The translations under genes were made by a program, and so were the position numbers. From NCBI RefSeq assembly GCF_009709615.1, contig NZ_WJYA01000004.1, forward strand, positions 682,001-746,000: DNA of 64,000 nucleotides, in the 5' to 3' direction. Of this stretch, positions 9,536 through 20,400 are shown in pieces. The notes beneath the pieces were generated by a model, which ran no database searches, had not been told where the DNA came from, and was given only the letters and a program-made list of their open reading frames with translations. Position 1 is the stretch's first letter. Each line of letters opens with the position of its first letter. The DNA comes from Winogradskyella ouciana (GTDB lineage Bacteria; Bacteroidota; Bacteroidia; Flavobacteriales; Flavobacteriaceae).

Positions 9536-10114
9536 TTAACTGTTTTTTAGGGCTATTTGTTTTAATTTTTGCATACAACGATACTTTTTATTTCGGGTTG
9601 AAGCAGAATCTAATGATAGCTCTTCAGCAATAAGATTCATGGACTTTTTTTCAAAATAAAACATACGTAGTAAGCTTCTACATGCTTCACCTAAATTTTT
9701 AAAGGCTAGCATTACATCTTCTAATCGTTTATCCTTTAAAATGTCATCATCGATGCCATTATCTTCTTCATCTTTTATTTCAAAATGTTGTAATTGGGAA
9801 GCTACGATCGTTTTTTTATAGCCTTTTGAACGCAGTACATCCATCCATTTGTTTTTAGCAATGGTATAAAGGTAACCGTTGATGGATGATTCTGTTGCTG
9901 GAACAAATTTATCTTGTTTTATATTTTGCCAAAGGGCTAAAAAAGCTTCTTGATAAATGTCCTTGGCATGTTCTTTTGTGCCATTATTTTTTAATACAAG
10001 AATTTCAACTTTCGGGTAATTTTTGGTGTAAATACTTTTTAAAGTTGAAGAATCATTGTTCTTAATAGCATCAATTACTTGAAGTTTTTGGTGAATTTTG
10101 TATGCTTCCCTCAT
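9536..10114 (-). CDS. ECF-type RNA polymerase sigma factor
   Basis: 192 residues. Region 2 is clear at about 20-95: DIYQEAFLALWQNI (2.1/2.2) and YLYTIAKNKWMDVLRSKG (2.3/2.4, DNA melting and -10 contact). Region 4 is at about 130-185, with the helix-turn-helix in NLIAEELSLDSASTRNKKYRC that contacts the -35 side. Size and architecture fit the extracytoplasmic-function group. It is first in the operon with the membrane TPR protein and the CHAT protein, and probably controls this operon and others in response to an envelope signal. Its own promoter is not obvious. A long inverted repeat at 10176-10225 lies upstream. Confidence 0.93.
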   Translation of the reverse strand: MREAYKIHQKLQVIDAIKNNDSSTLKSIYTKNYPKVEILVLKNNGTKEHAKDIYQEAFLALWQNIKQDKFVPATESSINGYLYTIAKNKWMDVLRSKGYKKTIVASQLQHFEIKDEEDNGIDDDILKDKRLEDVMLAFKNLGEACRSLLRMFYFEKKSMNLIAEELSLDSASTRNKKYRCMQKLKQIALKNS

Positions 10115-10175
10115 GTTAATAGCTAAACATTAGAAAGATACGATTATTTCAATTTTAAACAATACTAAGTTGATG

Positions 10176-10225
10176 AAAGACTTTTTTAAGTAGTTGAATT
10201 TACAGTTCTACCTAAAAAAGTCTTT
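10176..10225. repeat. 18-base inverted repeat between two leftward operons
   Basis: Arms 10176-10193 and 10208-10225 are complementary at 17 of 18 positions, with a 14-base spacer. It lies between the end of the four-gene envelope operon (stop side, 10253) and the sigma-factor start (10114, leftward). It can fold into a long A/T-rich hairpin. The downstream side has no clear T run in the leftward direction, so terminator function is possible but not certain; an operator role for the sigma operon is an alternative. Confidence 0.6.
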
Positions 10226-10252
10226 TTAAATGGCTTTCTAAAATGATTGGTA

Positions 10253-10969
10253 TTAGTTTTGTTCACCAACAATTATAGTTACTCTGGCAGTCGCAATTAC
10301 GGATTCGCAATTTGCGATTGCTGAATCTAAATAAATTAGGGAACCGCTGCCTGTACTTGTATTGGCATGATAAACACCTGGAGTATATTCTGTTAGATGG
10401 CTAGAGCCTGAGCCCACGTTATTACCTGTTGGCAGGTTGGAATCTGGCGTCCATGTGTATGTTCTACCGACGTTTGAAGGTATGGGGTCTGGGCTATATT
10501 CCAATATTTCTAAATGATAACTAATGGCATCCTCCACGGCTTCAACTTCAAAATAGTTCACAATACCATAGCCTCCGGCGCCTTCCCACCATCTACATTC
10601 AATATTTACCTCAAAGATTAATACTTCTGGTTCTGTAGTGAAGAAAAATGCTGCTTGTGAAGTACCACCATTGCCATCTCTGGCTTCCACATAGCCTTCG
10701 TATAATGTCTCTGGTTCTAGACCCGAAAACGAATAAGATAAAGTCGTACCACCCGAAGCAATTTCTTGTCCGTCTAAAATTATAGCATAAGTAACGTCAT
10801 CACCATCTGGATCTAAAGATTCAGTCCATTCTATGGTTGCCCCATCAAATCGAATATCCGTGGTATTTGCCGAAAATATTCCTGGTGCGGTATTATTTGG
10901 ATCGTCGTTATCTGAACATCCCATAAATGTCAATAGTGCAATAATTAAAATGTAAGCGTAGTTTTTCAT
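10253..10969 (-). CDS. Lipoprotein with fibronectin type III-like domain
   Basis: 238 residues. Lipobox FMGC with Cys18 after a hydrophobic signal (MKNYAYILIIALLTFMGC). Residues 35-115 read as one beta-sandwich of the FnIII or cadherin-like type: DGATIEWTESLDPDGDDVTYAIILDG, then SFSGLEPETLYEGYVEARDGNGG. The second half (120-238) is beta-rich with several Trp and Tyr and no recognised family. It is the last gene of a leftward operon with two other envelope proteins and a transglutaminase-like protein, 54 bases after the gene before it. Envelope-anchored binding or structural role is likely; function unknown. Confidence 0.8.
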   Translation of the reverse strand: MKNYAYILIIALLTFMGCSDNDDPNNTAPGIFSANTTDIRFDGATIEWTESLDPDGDDVTYAIILDGQEIASGGTTLSYSFSGLEPETLYEGYVEARDGNGGTSQAAFFFTTEPEVLIFEVNIECRWWEGAGGYGIVNYFEVEAVEDAISYHLEILEYSPDPIPSNVGRTYTWTPDSNLPTGNNVGSGSSHLTEYTPGVYHANTSTGSGSLIYLDSAIANCESVIATARVTIIVGEQN

Positions 10970-11023
10970 GATTGTTTTGTTTTTAAAAGTTTTTTATACA
11001 TCGAGAGGATTTAAGAAATGTCA

Positions 11024-11644
11024 TCATTGATTTTTTGAAATGGCACTTTTACCAGCCCAACCACCTCCAATAACAACAAGTAAAATGCCTGCCCATCGCA
11101 TCACATTAAACCCTGAGGATGGTGCATCCATATCAAACTCAAAAACAGATTTACCGAATGCGTTTTTATCGGTTTTTATATTTTTAGCCTCTTTGGGTAG
11201 CTCTATTATGAAGGTTTGTTGCAAACCTCCTCCATATTCTGGTGGGCTACTAACAAGCATATATTTGTTTTCGGCTAACTCAGTCAACTGTGCATTTTTC
11301 TGTTCTGTATCTACCATCCATTTGCCACGTTTATTGATTTCACATGCACCATAAGCGTTTAGGCTCAAATTAAAAGAACGATTCATGTCATCTTTTTCTA
11401 ACTTAAAATCATCCAGAAAATAAGCTGGCATGCCACGTTCTATGTCGCGCTTTAAAGCTGAAGGATTATTACCGTAATTACTGTTCCAGATTTGCCATTC
11501 TTGTGCATTCATGCTCATGGAGATATTGAGCTTTGCATTTCCAATGGAATCGATTCGCATTTCAATTTTTTGCTGTGACTGTGCATTGATTTTCATTCCG
11601 AAAAGCAATACACATACAATGATATTTTTTACTAATGTTTTCAT
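11024..11644 (-). CDS. Hypothetical exported protein with C-terminal membrane anchor
   Basis: 206 residues, no family recognised. Signal peptide at 1-21 (LLFGMKINAQ). The central part is soluble and mixed alpha/beta, with a conserved-looking YGACEINKRGKWMVD and SSPPEYGGGLQQTFIIELP. A single hydrophobic helix near the C-terminus (about 184-200, MRWAGILLVVIGGGWAGK) suggests an inner-membrane anchor with the main domain in the periplasm. It lies 11 bases after the transglutaminase-like gene in the same direction, so it is a likely functional partner. Confidence 0.72.
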   Translation of the reverse strand: MKTLVKNIIVCVLLFGMKINAQSQQKIEMRIDSIGNAKLNISMSMNAQEWQIWNSNYGNNPSALKRDIERGMPAYFLDDFKLEKDDMNRSFNLSLNAYGACEINKRGKWMVDTEQKNAQLTELAENKYMLVSSPPEYGGGLQQTFIIELPKEAKNIKTDKNAFGKSVFEFDMDAPSSGFNVMRWAGILLVVIGGGWAGKSAISKNQ

Positions 11645-11655
11645 GATGTTATATT

Positions 11656-13275
11656 TTATCTAATGCTGTTATAAACTTGGTTGATGATTCCTGAATTCTG
11701 TTGGTACATATAATCTGGCGAGCCAACGGCAACAAACCTGATGCCTTGACGGGTTTGTAATATTTTACCAATCCAGTTGAATGTTCCATTACTGGAATAG
11801 GTTTGTCCAATAAGTCCATTGCCACCATTAGCCTGGTATTGCATTTCCATTCCAAAATTCATCATATGTTGATTGATTGTGAGCATGGCATCTTGAACGT
11901 TATTTGTCTGAACATCAAAGACGCTAACCGTAGTCGATTGATCTGGTGCCATAACCTGTGCCGTTAAAATTGGCATTTGAGGTGCTGGTTGCATTACGGT
12001 TTGCCAGCCAGATGGAATAGCAAATGAGAGCGCATTATTATTGGTGCGAATGCGATTATCTGGAACTCTAATTGTATTGTTTCCATTGTTGTTCGGCTGT
12101 ACTTGTTGCCCATCAGACCAAGATGCCACAATATCATCTACTTTTTTGCGCATAAAATCATTGTCCTTCAAGTCCATGGAGGTTACACCTTGCGCATTAA
12201 CATTATGAATATCAACAATGGTATAGCGTGGGTCTCCAGCTTGTGATTGTTGTATAAACTTGTTCAGTTGTTTTTGCCCTTGTTTAAAAGCATCTTCAGC
12301 GCTCATAATATTGCCCAAGCCTTCGCCACCAATACCAGTAGCTTCAATGGCGTAGTATTGCCCGTTCATTCTAAAACCAGGATAGGCGTGGCCAGGCACC
12401 ATGTAAATAATAGGGTCTATACCAGCGGCTGAAAGTACACTAGCGTATAAAACGCTCAACTCAATACAAAGTCCAGTATTCCCTGTAATAACTTCTCGTG
12501 GTAATCGTACTTGCTGTACAATACTCTGCACATCTTCTGTAGATTTCGGAATGCCTTTAGTACCGCTATATACCATGTGTGATCTTCTTGTGGCTTCATA
12601 AATGCCAGTTAAAAATCTTACGGCATCTTCTGGTTTGCGAGTTACTGAGGCTGATTCGCCCTTTAATAATTTTTCTTGAAGATTTTGAGTGTAATATTTT
12701 ACGATAGGATCGTTTGGTGTAACAAAACATGCGATAAGTGCATCATTGTCATACATATCTGCCCAAGAACTGATCTCTTCAGACTTTATGCCTGTGTAAA
12801 CATATTCGTTTCTATTGGTAAGTTTAAAGCTGAAATCCTCTTCAATGATATCATCATCATCTGCGCCATCCCAAGTGATTTCTATTTCGGCTTTTTCAAC
12901 AGATTCGGTGGTTTTTTCTGTGATGTCATTTTTAAATTTTGGATAGCATGGCACCACCAATGTTTGTCCTGGAAACATCTCACCAGAAACGGTGAGTTCT
13001 GTCCAATCTACATAATTCGGAATGCGGTATTTTACCGTAACATCTTCCAAAGTTTGAGAAGAATTATTGGTAATTTTCGCTTTGAACAAATAGTATTTTC
13101 CGTCCATGGCATCAGGATTGGCGTAAACTCGATGAGCTGCTGGCATAATAAAAGACGATTTTTCAATGCTAATGTCAATATCATCAGCATTCCCTTTTTT
13201 TGAACCCATAAAGCTAAAGGCTGTTAGAACAAGTCCAACTGCACATAAAGCTAATGGAATGGCTAGTTTTTTCAT
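11656..13275 (-). CDS. Transglutaminase-like (papain-fold) exported protein
   Basis: 539 residues. N-terminal signal or anchor (LALCAVGLVLTAFSFMG). Residues 35-155 form a beta domain. The transglutaminase-like core lies at about 215-330 with a plausible triad: Cys270 in TGNTGLCIELSVL, His296 in VPGHAYPGF and acidic Glu311 in YYAIEATG. The Cys-His spacing fits the bacterial transglutaminase/protease superfamily; the third residue being Glu rather than Asp is unusual and uncertain. Residues 405-539 form a separate domain resembling small beta-rich C-terminal domains (ALSFAIPSGWQTV). These enzymes cleave or cross-link peptides. Second gene of a four-gene envelope operon, 21 bases after the lipoprotein gene upstream. 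Confidence 0.85.
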   Translation of the reverse strand: MKKLAIPLALCAVGLVLTAFSFMGSKKGNADDIDISIEKSSFIMPAAHRVYANPDAMDGKYYLFKAKITNNSSQTLEDVTVKYRIPNYVDWTELTVSGEMFPGQTLVVPCYPKFKNDITEKTTESVEKAEIEITWDGADDDDIIEEDFSFKLTNRNEYVYTGIKSEEISSWADMYDNDALIACFVTPNDPIVKYYTQNLQEKLLKGESASVTRKPEDAVRFLTGIYEATRRSHMVYSGTKGIPKSTEDVQSIVQQVRLPREVITGNTGLCIELSVLYASVLSAAGIDPIIYMVPGHAYPGFRMNGQYYAIEATGIGGEGLGNIMSAEDAFKQGQKQLNKFIQQSQAGDPRYTIVDIHNVNAQGVTSMDLKDNDFMRKKVDDIVASWSDGQQVQPNNNGNNTIRVPDNRIRTNNNALSFAIPSGWQTVMQPAPQMPILTAQVMAPDQSTTVSVFDVQTNNVQDAMLTINQHMMNFGMEMQYQANGGNGLIGQTYSSNGTFNWIGKILQTRQGIRFVAVGSPDYMYQQNSGIINQVYNSIR

Positions 13276-13296
13276 GATTAATTAATTTTAAGATTA

Positions 13297-14052
13297 TTAT
13301 TGTCGTTGTGGATCGAATGGAAAATTATCTTGGTTATCTGGTGTGCCGTCTAGATCGGAATCCCTTACGTTATCATCAATAATTAGAAGTTGCCAATGGA
13401 TTGGAAGAAATACATCCATTACAAGATTATCAAATTCTGCAGTTGGTCCAGAAGCAACTGATACCGAAGCAAAAGTAGAGCCCAATGATGTTTCAAAATA
13501 TGAATTGATAGCAACCAGAGCTGTTATGTTACCAAATCGAATAATGCGTGTACTGGTACTTATAATGAAACTACCTTGAGGTTGTGTAAAGTTTTGTTCG
13601 CAGTCAACGTTAAAATTTCCTGTGTGGCCATAAAAAGCAAATAATCCATTGACCTCTGCAGCAACTATGTCTAAGATGTTGACTTGGCTTAGAGAGGAAA
13701 GTCCAGGGACGTAACGCCATAACACTTGATTGTCGTTTCTCAGAACGTTAACTCCCAAACCAGCTTGCGATTCTGACGCGTTATAACCTTGAGGCACAGT
13801 GAAGCCTAATGCTGGGTATTGACTATGGATAAACTGTTGCCCTGGATTGGCTATAGTAGGTATTTGAGTCAGAGGTAAAGGTATTCCGTGAGCGTTGGCA
13901 TAATATGCTGCTGTAGGACCAGAGACATTATTGCATAGATCCGTTGAAAAGTTGTTGAGGTTATTTGAGCTGTTGTTGTCATTGGAATCCGAACTGCAAG
14001 ACACAAACAATAGAACTAGAATTACAATTTTTAAATAGTGATAAGGTTTCAT
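13297..14052 (-). CDS. Lipoprotein with C-terminal thrombospondin type 3-like calcium motif
   Basis: 251 residues. Lipobox FVSC with Cys19, followed by a Ser/Asn-rich linker. The central domain is beta-rich and unrecognised. The C-terminus DSDLDGTPDNQDNFPFDPQ is a single thrombospondin type 3 repeat, a calcium-binding motif common in Bacteroidetes surface proteins. First gene of the leftward operon 14052-10253; the transglutaminase-like gene starts 21 bases later. Anchoring in the envelope is expected, function unknown. Confidence 0.8.
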   Translation of the reverse strand: MKPYHYLKIVILVLLFVSCSSDSNDNNSSNNLNNFSTDLCNNVSGPTAAYYANAHGIPLPLTQIPTIANPGQQFIHSQYPALGFTVPQGYNASESQAGLGVNVLRNDNQVLWRYVPGLSSLSQVNILDIVAAEVNGLFAFYGHTGNFNVDCEQNFTQPQGSFIISTSTRIIRFGNITALVAINSYFETSLGSTFASVSVASGPTAEFDNLVMDVFLPIHWQLLIIDDNVRDSDLDGTPDNQDNFPFDPQRQ

Positions 14053-14431
14053 AATAGAGAGTTTTGGTTTGTTTCTTCTATATCGAAAAACCTTTAAAAT
14101 GTCATCGTTGGATTAAAAGCTTACACAAATTAATTATAGGGACAGATGTCAGTTAACCGATAATTCGGTTATATAAATTGATGTAAATCAATAATTTAAA
14201 TTATTTAATTATCTTTAAATGTCCTTCTGAAGGAAAACCTAGGAAATTCCTATCCAAATCTTCATTTATTTTTCTTTTGGTTATAAGTGTCGTCATCATG
14301 ATGACTTTATGACATTGAACTATGTTATTGTCTTGAATTTAAAATATCCAGAGATGGGTATTTCTATTGTATCCTAGTTGTGATACTTTACAAGGCGAGT
14401 AAGAATACTAACACTAAATACAAACATATAG
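14053..14431. promoter_or_regulatory. Divergent 379-base intergenic region with two palindromes
   Basis: No gene is visible between the leftward lipoprotein operon and the rightward giant T9SS cargo. Two symmetric elements stand out: a 7-base-pair hairpin with TAAT loop at 14154-14171 (TAACCGA/TCGGTTA) and a perfect 14-base palindrome GTCATCATGATGAC at 14292-14305, which could be operators. No full TTG-N19-TAnnTTTG promoter was found on either strand, so promoter positions remain unknown. Confidence 0.45.
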
Positions 14432-17400
14432 ATGCTATTAAATACCAACCTTAGGCTAGTCTCACTTCTTATTTTCTGTACAATTTCTTTAACAATCAAT
14501 TCTCAGGATTGGAATGAAATTTTAAAACAAACCGCTTCTGATGCTGCTGCCGGTGACCAATATGGTATTTCTGTGGCAATGGATGGAAATTATGCCATTG
14601 TTGGTGCTTCAACAAGTGACACCAATGGTTCAGATTCAGGTGCAGCTTATATTTTAATAAGGTCATCTGCGGGCAACTGGACAGAACAAGCTAAACTAAC
14701 CGCATCTGATGCGGCAGCTGGAGATAATTTTGGGTTTTCTGTAAGTGTCAGTGGCAAATATGCCATTGTTGGTGCTTTTGGTAAGGACAGCAATGGAATA
14801 GATGCTGGTGCTGCTTATGTTTTCATACGAAATGGTACCACTTGGACGGAAGAAGCTATACTCACAGCTTCTGATGGATCTACTCAAGACCAATTTGGTG
14901 TGTCTGTCTCGATAAGTGGAAATTCTGCCGTTATTGGAGCATTTGCAGTAGATGATGTTAACGGCGTCGGTTCTAATTTTGGTGCAGCTTATGTGTTTAA
15001 TCGATCAGGAACGGTTTGGTCTGAGCAAACCAAATTAACAGCCTCTGATGCTGCACCTACCGATCAATTTGGGTTTTCAGTTGATATTAGCGGAGATTAT
15101 GTAATTGTAGGTGCGGAAGAAGATGATGATGTATTTACAGATTCTGGCTCTGCCTATATATTTCTGCGCTCAGGTACAAGTTGGAGCGAGCAGGCTAAAT
15201 TAACAGCTTCAGATGCTGATACGCAAGATAATTTTGGAAGGTCAGTGGCTATTGATGGTATATATGCTATTGTAGGATCCTATCTCGATGATGATGAGCT
15301 AGATATTAATAATACAAATTCGGGTTCTGCATATACTTTCGTTAGATCCGGAACTAATTGGTCGGAACAAGACAAGTTAATTCCTTCAAATCCAGAAACT
15401 GATGCCTATTTTGGATGGTCTGTAGATATAGATTGTAATTATGCCATTGTTGGCGCTCGGTTAGATGGAGGTGTTACGGAATCTGGCTCTACTTACTTAT
15501 ATGAAAGATCAGGAATTACTTGGGCTGAAATAAACAATTTCATCGCTTCAGATGCCGAACCTGTAGATCGTTTTGGGACTTCTGTTGCGATAGATGGGGC
15601 TTATGCTATGGTAGGAGCCACCAACGAAGATGAAGCTGGTAATAATGCTGGTGCATTGTACGTCTTTGAACAAGATCTACCTGTTGATATTCCAAATTGG
15701 AATGAAATTATAAATGTTGCTGCAAGTGATCCCGAAGAAAATGCTCAATTTGGTAATACAGTTGCGATAAATGGTGATTATGCAGTTATTGGGGCTTTTC
15801 AGGATGATAATACAAATGGCACATTAGCAGGTGCTGCATACGTTTTTGTGAAGTCAGGTTCAAACTGGATTGAGGTAGCAAAATTAATAGCGTCCGATGG
15901 ATCTGCTAATGATAGATTTGGTGAGTCTGTTGCGATTCAAGATAATCATATTTTTATTGGTTCAAGTTCAAATAATTTTTCAAGTGGAGCAGTATATGTT
16001 TTTTCAAATAATGGCAGTAATTGGGTAGAATCTCAAAAACTTCTGGCATCAGATATTGCGAGTGGTGACATTTTTGGTAAAAATATAGACGTTCATAATA
16101 ATAGATTAATTGTTGGGGCAGTATCTAATGACGATGCGGGAAATAGTTCTGGCTCAGCATATATATATGAATTTGATGGTCTTAATTGGCTTGAAACGAT
16201 TAAATTATTACCCAATGATGGTCAATCTGGCAATGCGTTTGGAATTGAGGTTGCAATTGAAGAGAATATTGCCTTAGTTGGTGCAATATTAGATAATAAT
16301 GGAGTCAACAAAGGATCTTTTTATGTGTTTGACTATAGTATGGGTTCATGGAGTCAAACTCAAAAAATAGTTGCTTCAGATGGTGAGTCTGGTGACAATT
16401 TTGGAAGGTCAATAAGAATTTCTGGAGAAACGATAGTTGCGGGCGCACTTAATGAAAATACGCTTGGTGATTTTTCTGGGGCGGCTTATGTTTTTAAAAA
16501 GGAAAATGGTAATTGGGCTGAGAAGCAAAAATTATTAGCTTCAGATGGTTCATCTTCAGATAGATTTGGCAGAAGAGTTGATATTTATGATGACACTATT
16601 GTGATTCCTGCCTTTTTTAATAATACAGTTTATATATACAAAGAGATTGGATCTATTTGGCGAGAAGTTCAACTAATTACTAATCCTAATCCAGGAGCAG
16701 GTGGATTTTTTGCTTCTTCTGTAGCTATAGATGGAAACTACATAATCACTGGCGTTTCAGGTGATGATATAGTTACAAATGCAGAAGGTTCTGCCTACTT
16801 TTTTCAACAAACCACAATTTTCCCAGATATAGACAACTTACCAGAACTCACAGCGGAATGTGAATTAACACCAACAGCACCAACCGCAAATAGTGGAGCC
16901 ATTACCGCAACAGCAGATACAACTTTCCCTATTACAGCACAAGGCACAACCGTTGTGACATGGACTTATGATGATGGTAATTGGAATACAGATACACAAA
17001 CACAGAATGTAATTATTGATGATAACACAGGTCCAAGTATCACCTGCTCAAACATTTCTGTAAACTCATGTACAGAAGTTGACTTGACTATCATGCCACC
17101 TGTTGTTTCAGACAATTGTGTATATATTAATAGTGCATTAGATTTTGATGGCTCTAACGATCTTGTGAGCATATCTAATTTTCCTTTTTTAACAGATTTT
17201 ACATTAGAAGCTTGGGTCAATCCTATCTATATTCCTAACGAAGGCTATCGTTCTATTGTGAGTAAAGGCGCTGTATTTGATGCGAATACTAATTTTGATT
17301 TTGGGATTAGAAGAAATTGGCAAACCGGAATTTATACCATGTATTTATATATTCAGAATGGTACTACAATTTCAGGATATGCCTTAGAAATAGATGATCA

Positions 17401-20400
17401 AGCCAACACTTGGACACATTTAGTCGCCACTTTTGATGATGCCACAAAAACTGTAAAATTATTTCAGGATGGCCAGATTTTAGGTAGCAGTGTATTGTCT
17501 GTGTCACCAACCGATGGTGGACAGGATTTAAGAATAGGTCACCCAGCCACTACGGATGGACAAGACGAACCGTTTACAGGACAAATAGATGAGGTGAGAA
17601 TTTGGAATAGGGTATTATCAGAAACTGAAATTGCAAGTTCTAATAGTAATTTATTATCAGGCTCAGAATCTGGACTAGAAGCCTATTTTAATTTTGATGA
17701 CGGTACAGGTAGCTCTACACTGACGGATCAATCTCCTAATGGGCGTGATGGTACCTTAACTAATATGGATGTTAATTCCGATTGGATAACATCACTGGCG
17801 GGAATTACACCAGTGAGTCTTACAAATAATCTCACAGGTACATCAGATGCATCAGGCACATTTTCTGTTGGTGAAACCGATATAATTTGGACTGCCACTG
17901 ATGTCAATGGAAATTCTTCAACTTGTACACAGATTATCACCATTTCAGATACGGAAAATCCAGTAATAAATTGTGCTGCCGACGTAGTGGTTGGTAATGA
18001 TCCTGGAGAATGTTTTGCAACAATAAGTATAGATAGTCCAACGGCTACAGATAATTGCTCGTCAAACAACGATTTTGCATTAAGCTTTGATGGTATTGAT
18101 GATTACGTATCCTTGACAAAAATAGTTTTAAATACAGGTTTAACTTATCAAGCATGGATTAAGACCAGTAGTACGGCCAATTCTTCAGGTTACGGAGGCA
18201 ATTCCGCATTAAATATTCTAGGTGATCGTACAAATAATGTTTGGAACTCTTTTGGAATCACTAATGGAATATTAGAATATCATCACTTTACAGGTTCATG
18301 GCAAGTAATTTCTGCAAGTCAACCAATAAATGACGATCAATGGCATCATGTAGCCGTGACGCATAATCAATCTACAGATGTGGTTACACTATACATAGAT
18401 GGAATTGAAGTTAATTCTTCGACAATTGGTTATGCTGATGGTGGAGGTTTTGGTAAAGTAGGAATTGATGCCGTTGGAGGAAGTTTTAGTGCCTCAAATG
18501 ATGCTGGTGATTTATTTGAGGGTGAACTTGATGAAGTAAGGATTTGGGATAAAGCATTAACAGATGAAGAAATATATAATACCTACAATAAAGCATTAGT
18601 AGGGGACGAAATAGGTTTAGTTGTTTATTTTGATTTTGAAGATGGACCTAACAGTACTATACTAACAGATAAAACAAGTAATAACAATACTGGTACTTTA
18701 ACAAATATGGATGTAAGTAATGACTGGGTTGTCTCAACAGCAATTCCGTCCATTACTCTTACCAATAATTTTAATGCTACCTCAGATGCCTCAGGGCAAT
18801 ATCCTGTAGGAGAAACAGAAATTATATGGACAGCAACAGATGCGAATAACAATTCCAGTACATGTACACAAATGGTTACTGTGAATGGCAGTGGTAGTTT
18901 TGAGTTAATATGGAATGGTTCAGTATCTAATGATTGGAGTGACCCAACAAACTGGATACCAAACGAAGTGCCAACTGAGTGTACAGATATTACCATTGAA
19001 ACAGCACCTAACGCTCCACTGTTAACAGGTGTTACAACCATTAGAGACTTAAATATTAATCCAGGTTCTAGCGTAACAGTACCAATTGGTGCAACCTTAA
19101 ATGTAAGTGGAGATTTAGAGTTGTTTTCACAGTCAAATTCATTTTCCGGAATTATTACAGAAGGTACTTTATCTGTTTCTGGAAGTGCCAAGTATAATAG
19201 ATATGTCAATTCTAATGCAAACGGTAAAGACTTAATATCACCACCACTTTCTGGACAATCCTGGACAGATTTTTTAAATTCAGGTACAAATGCAACTGAT
19301 TTATTAGATGATGGAAATACAAGTCCAACAACGTATTTGTTTGGTCCTTTTGATAAGTCAACAGAGACATACTTAACCTATTCAGATGCTACGGTAGCAA
19401 CTTTGACAGCAGGAACAGGTTATAGAGCAGCAACAGACAGTGGATCTACATTGACGTTTACAGGAAATGTACCTTCAGGTGATATTTCAGTTAATATTGA
19501 TTATTCTGGGACCATTTACCCAGATTGGAACCTAATAGGTAATCCATACCCATCCTATATTCATATAGGTGATTTTTTAAATCAAGAAACAGCGACTCCT
19601 GGTAAAACCAATATTGATATTTTCTTTCCAAACTCAGGTATTTATGCATATGCTGGTCGTACCACAGCTCCTGATCCAGATGGCCCAGTTTGGGATGTTA
19701 TTACTGTCGCTAATGCTGGAGGAAGATTGATGGCTCCCGGACAAGCGTTCCTGGTTCCTGCTGATACTGATGATTCTATCACCACTGATCTCCTTTTTAA
19801 CGAATCTATGCAAAGAGCAGGTTCGGATGATGATTTTATAGCTGGCCGTGACACAAGCAACTTAACATTTTTAGATATTATGATCAGTACCCAAAGTAAA
19901 TGGTTTAATACGGAGTTTTATTTTAATGACAATGCTAGTCAGGGAGCAGATCATGGCTACGATGCTACACTTCTTGGGAATTTTGCACCTAGTTTTGCTA
20001 TATATTCACAGTTTGTACAAGATAATACGGGATTACCCATTGCTTTGCAAGCTTTACATCCTAGTGATTTGTCCAATGTTTCTATTCCGCTAGGAGTTAA
20101 TGCAAATCAAGGTGAGCAATTAACGTTCAGTATCCGAGAAACAACATTGCCTAATACTGTAGAGGTGTATTTAGATGATACTTTAAATAATACCTCGACT
20201 TTATTAAATACATCGGACTATATCATAACACCAATCACGGCTTTATCTGGTACCGGACGTTTCTTTTTAAGAATTAGTGAAGATACCCTTTCAACTGTTG
20301 ATGATAATCTCAATCAAATACATATTTATGCTTTACCTACTTCAAAAGAATTAGTTGTAAGTGGAAAATTAAATGGTGAGACAAAACTTAATCTCTACGA

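Noticed and set aside
12676..13203. Antisense open frame of 175 codons in the transglutaminase-like gene
   Set aside because: The sense gene has clear motifs; the antisense product has no recognisable features.
18625..19209. Long antisense open frame in the giant T9SS gene
   Set aside because: It is a mirror of biased codons in the real gene; no start context, no domain.
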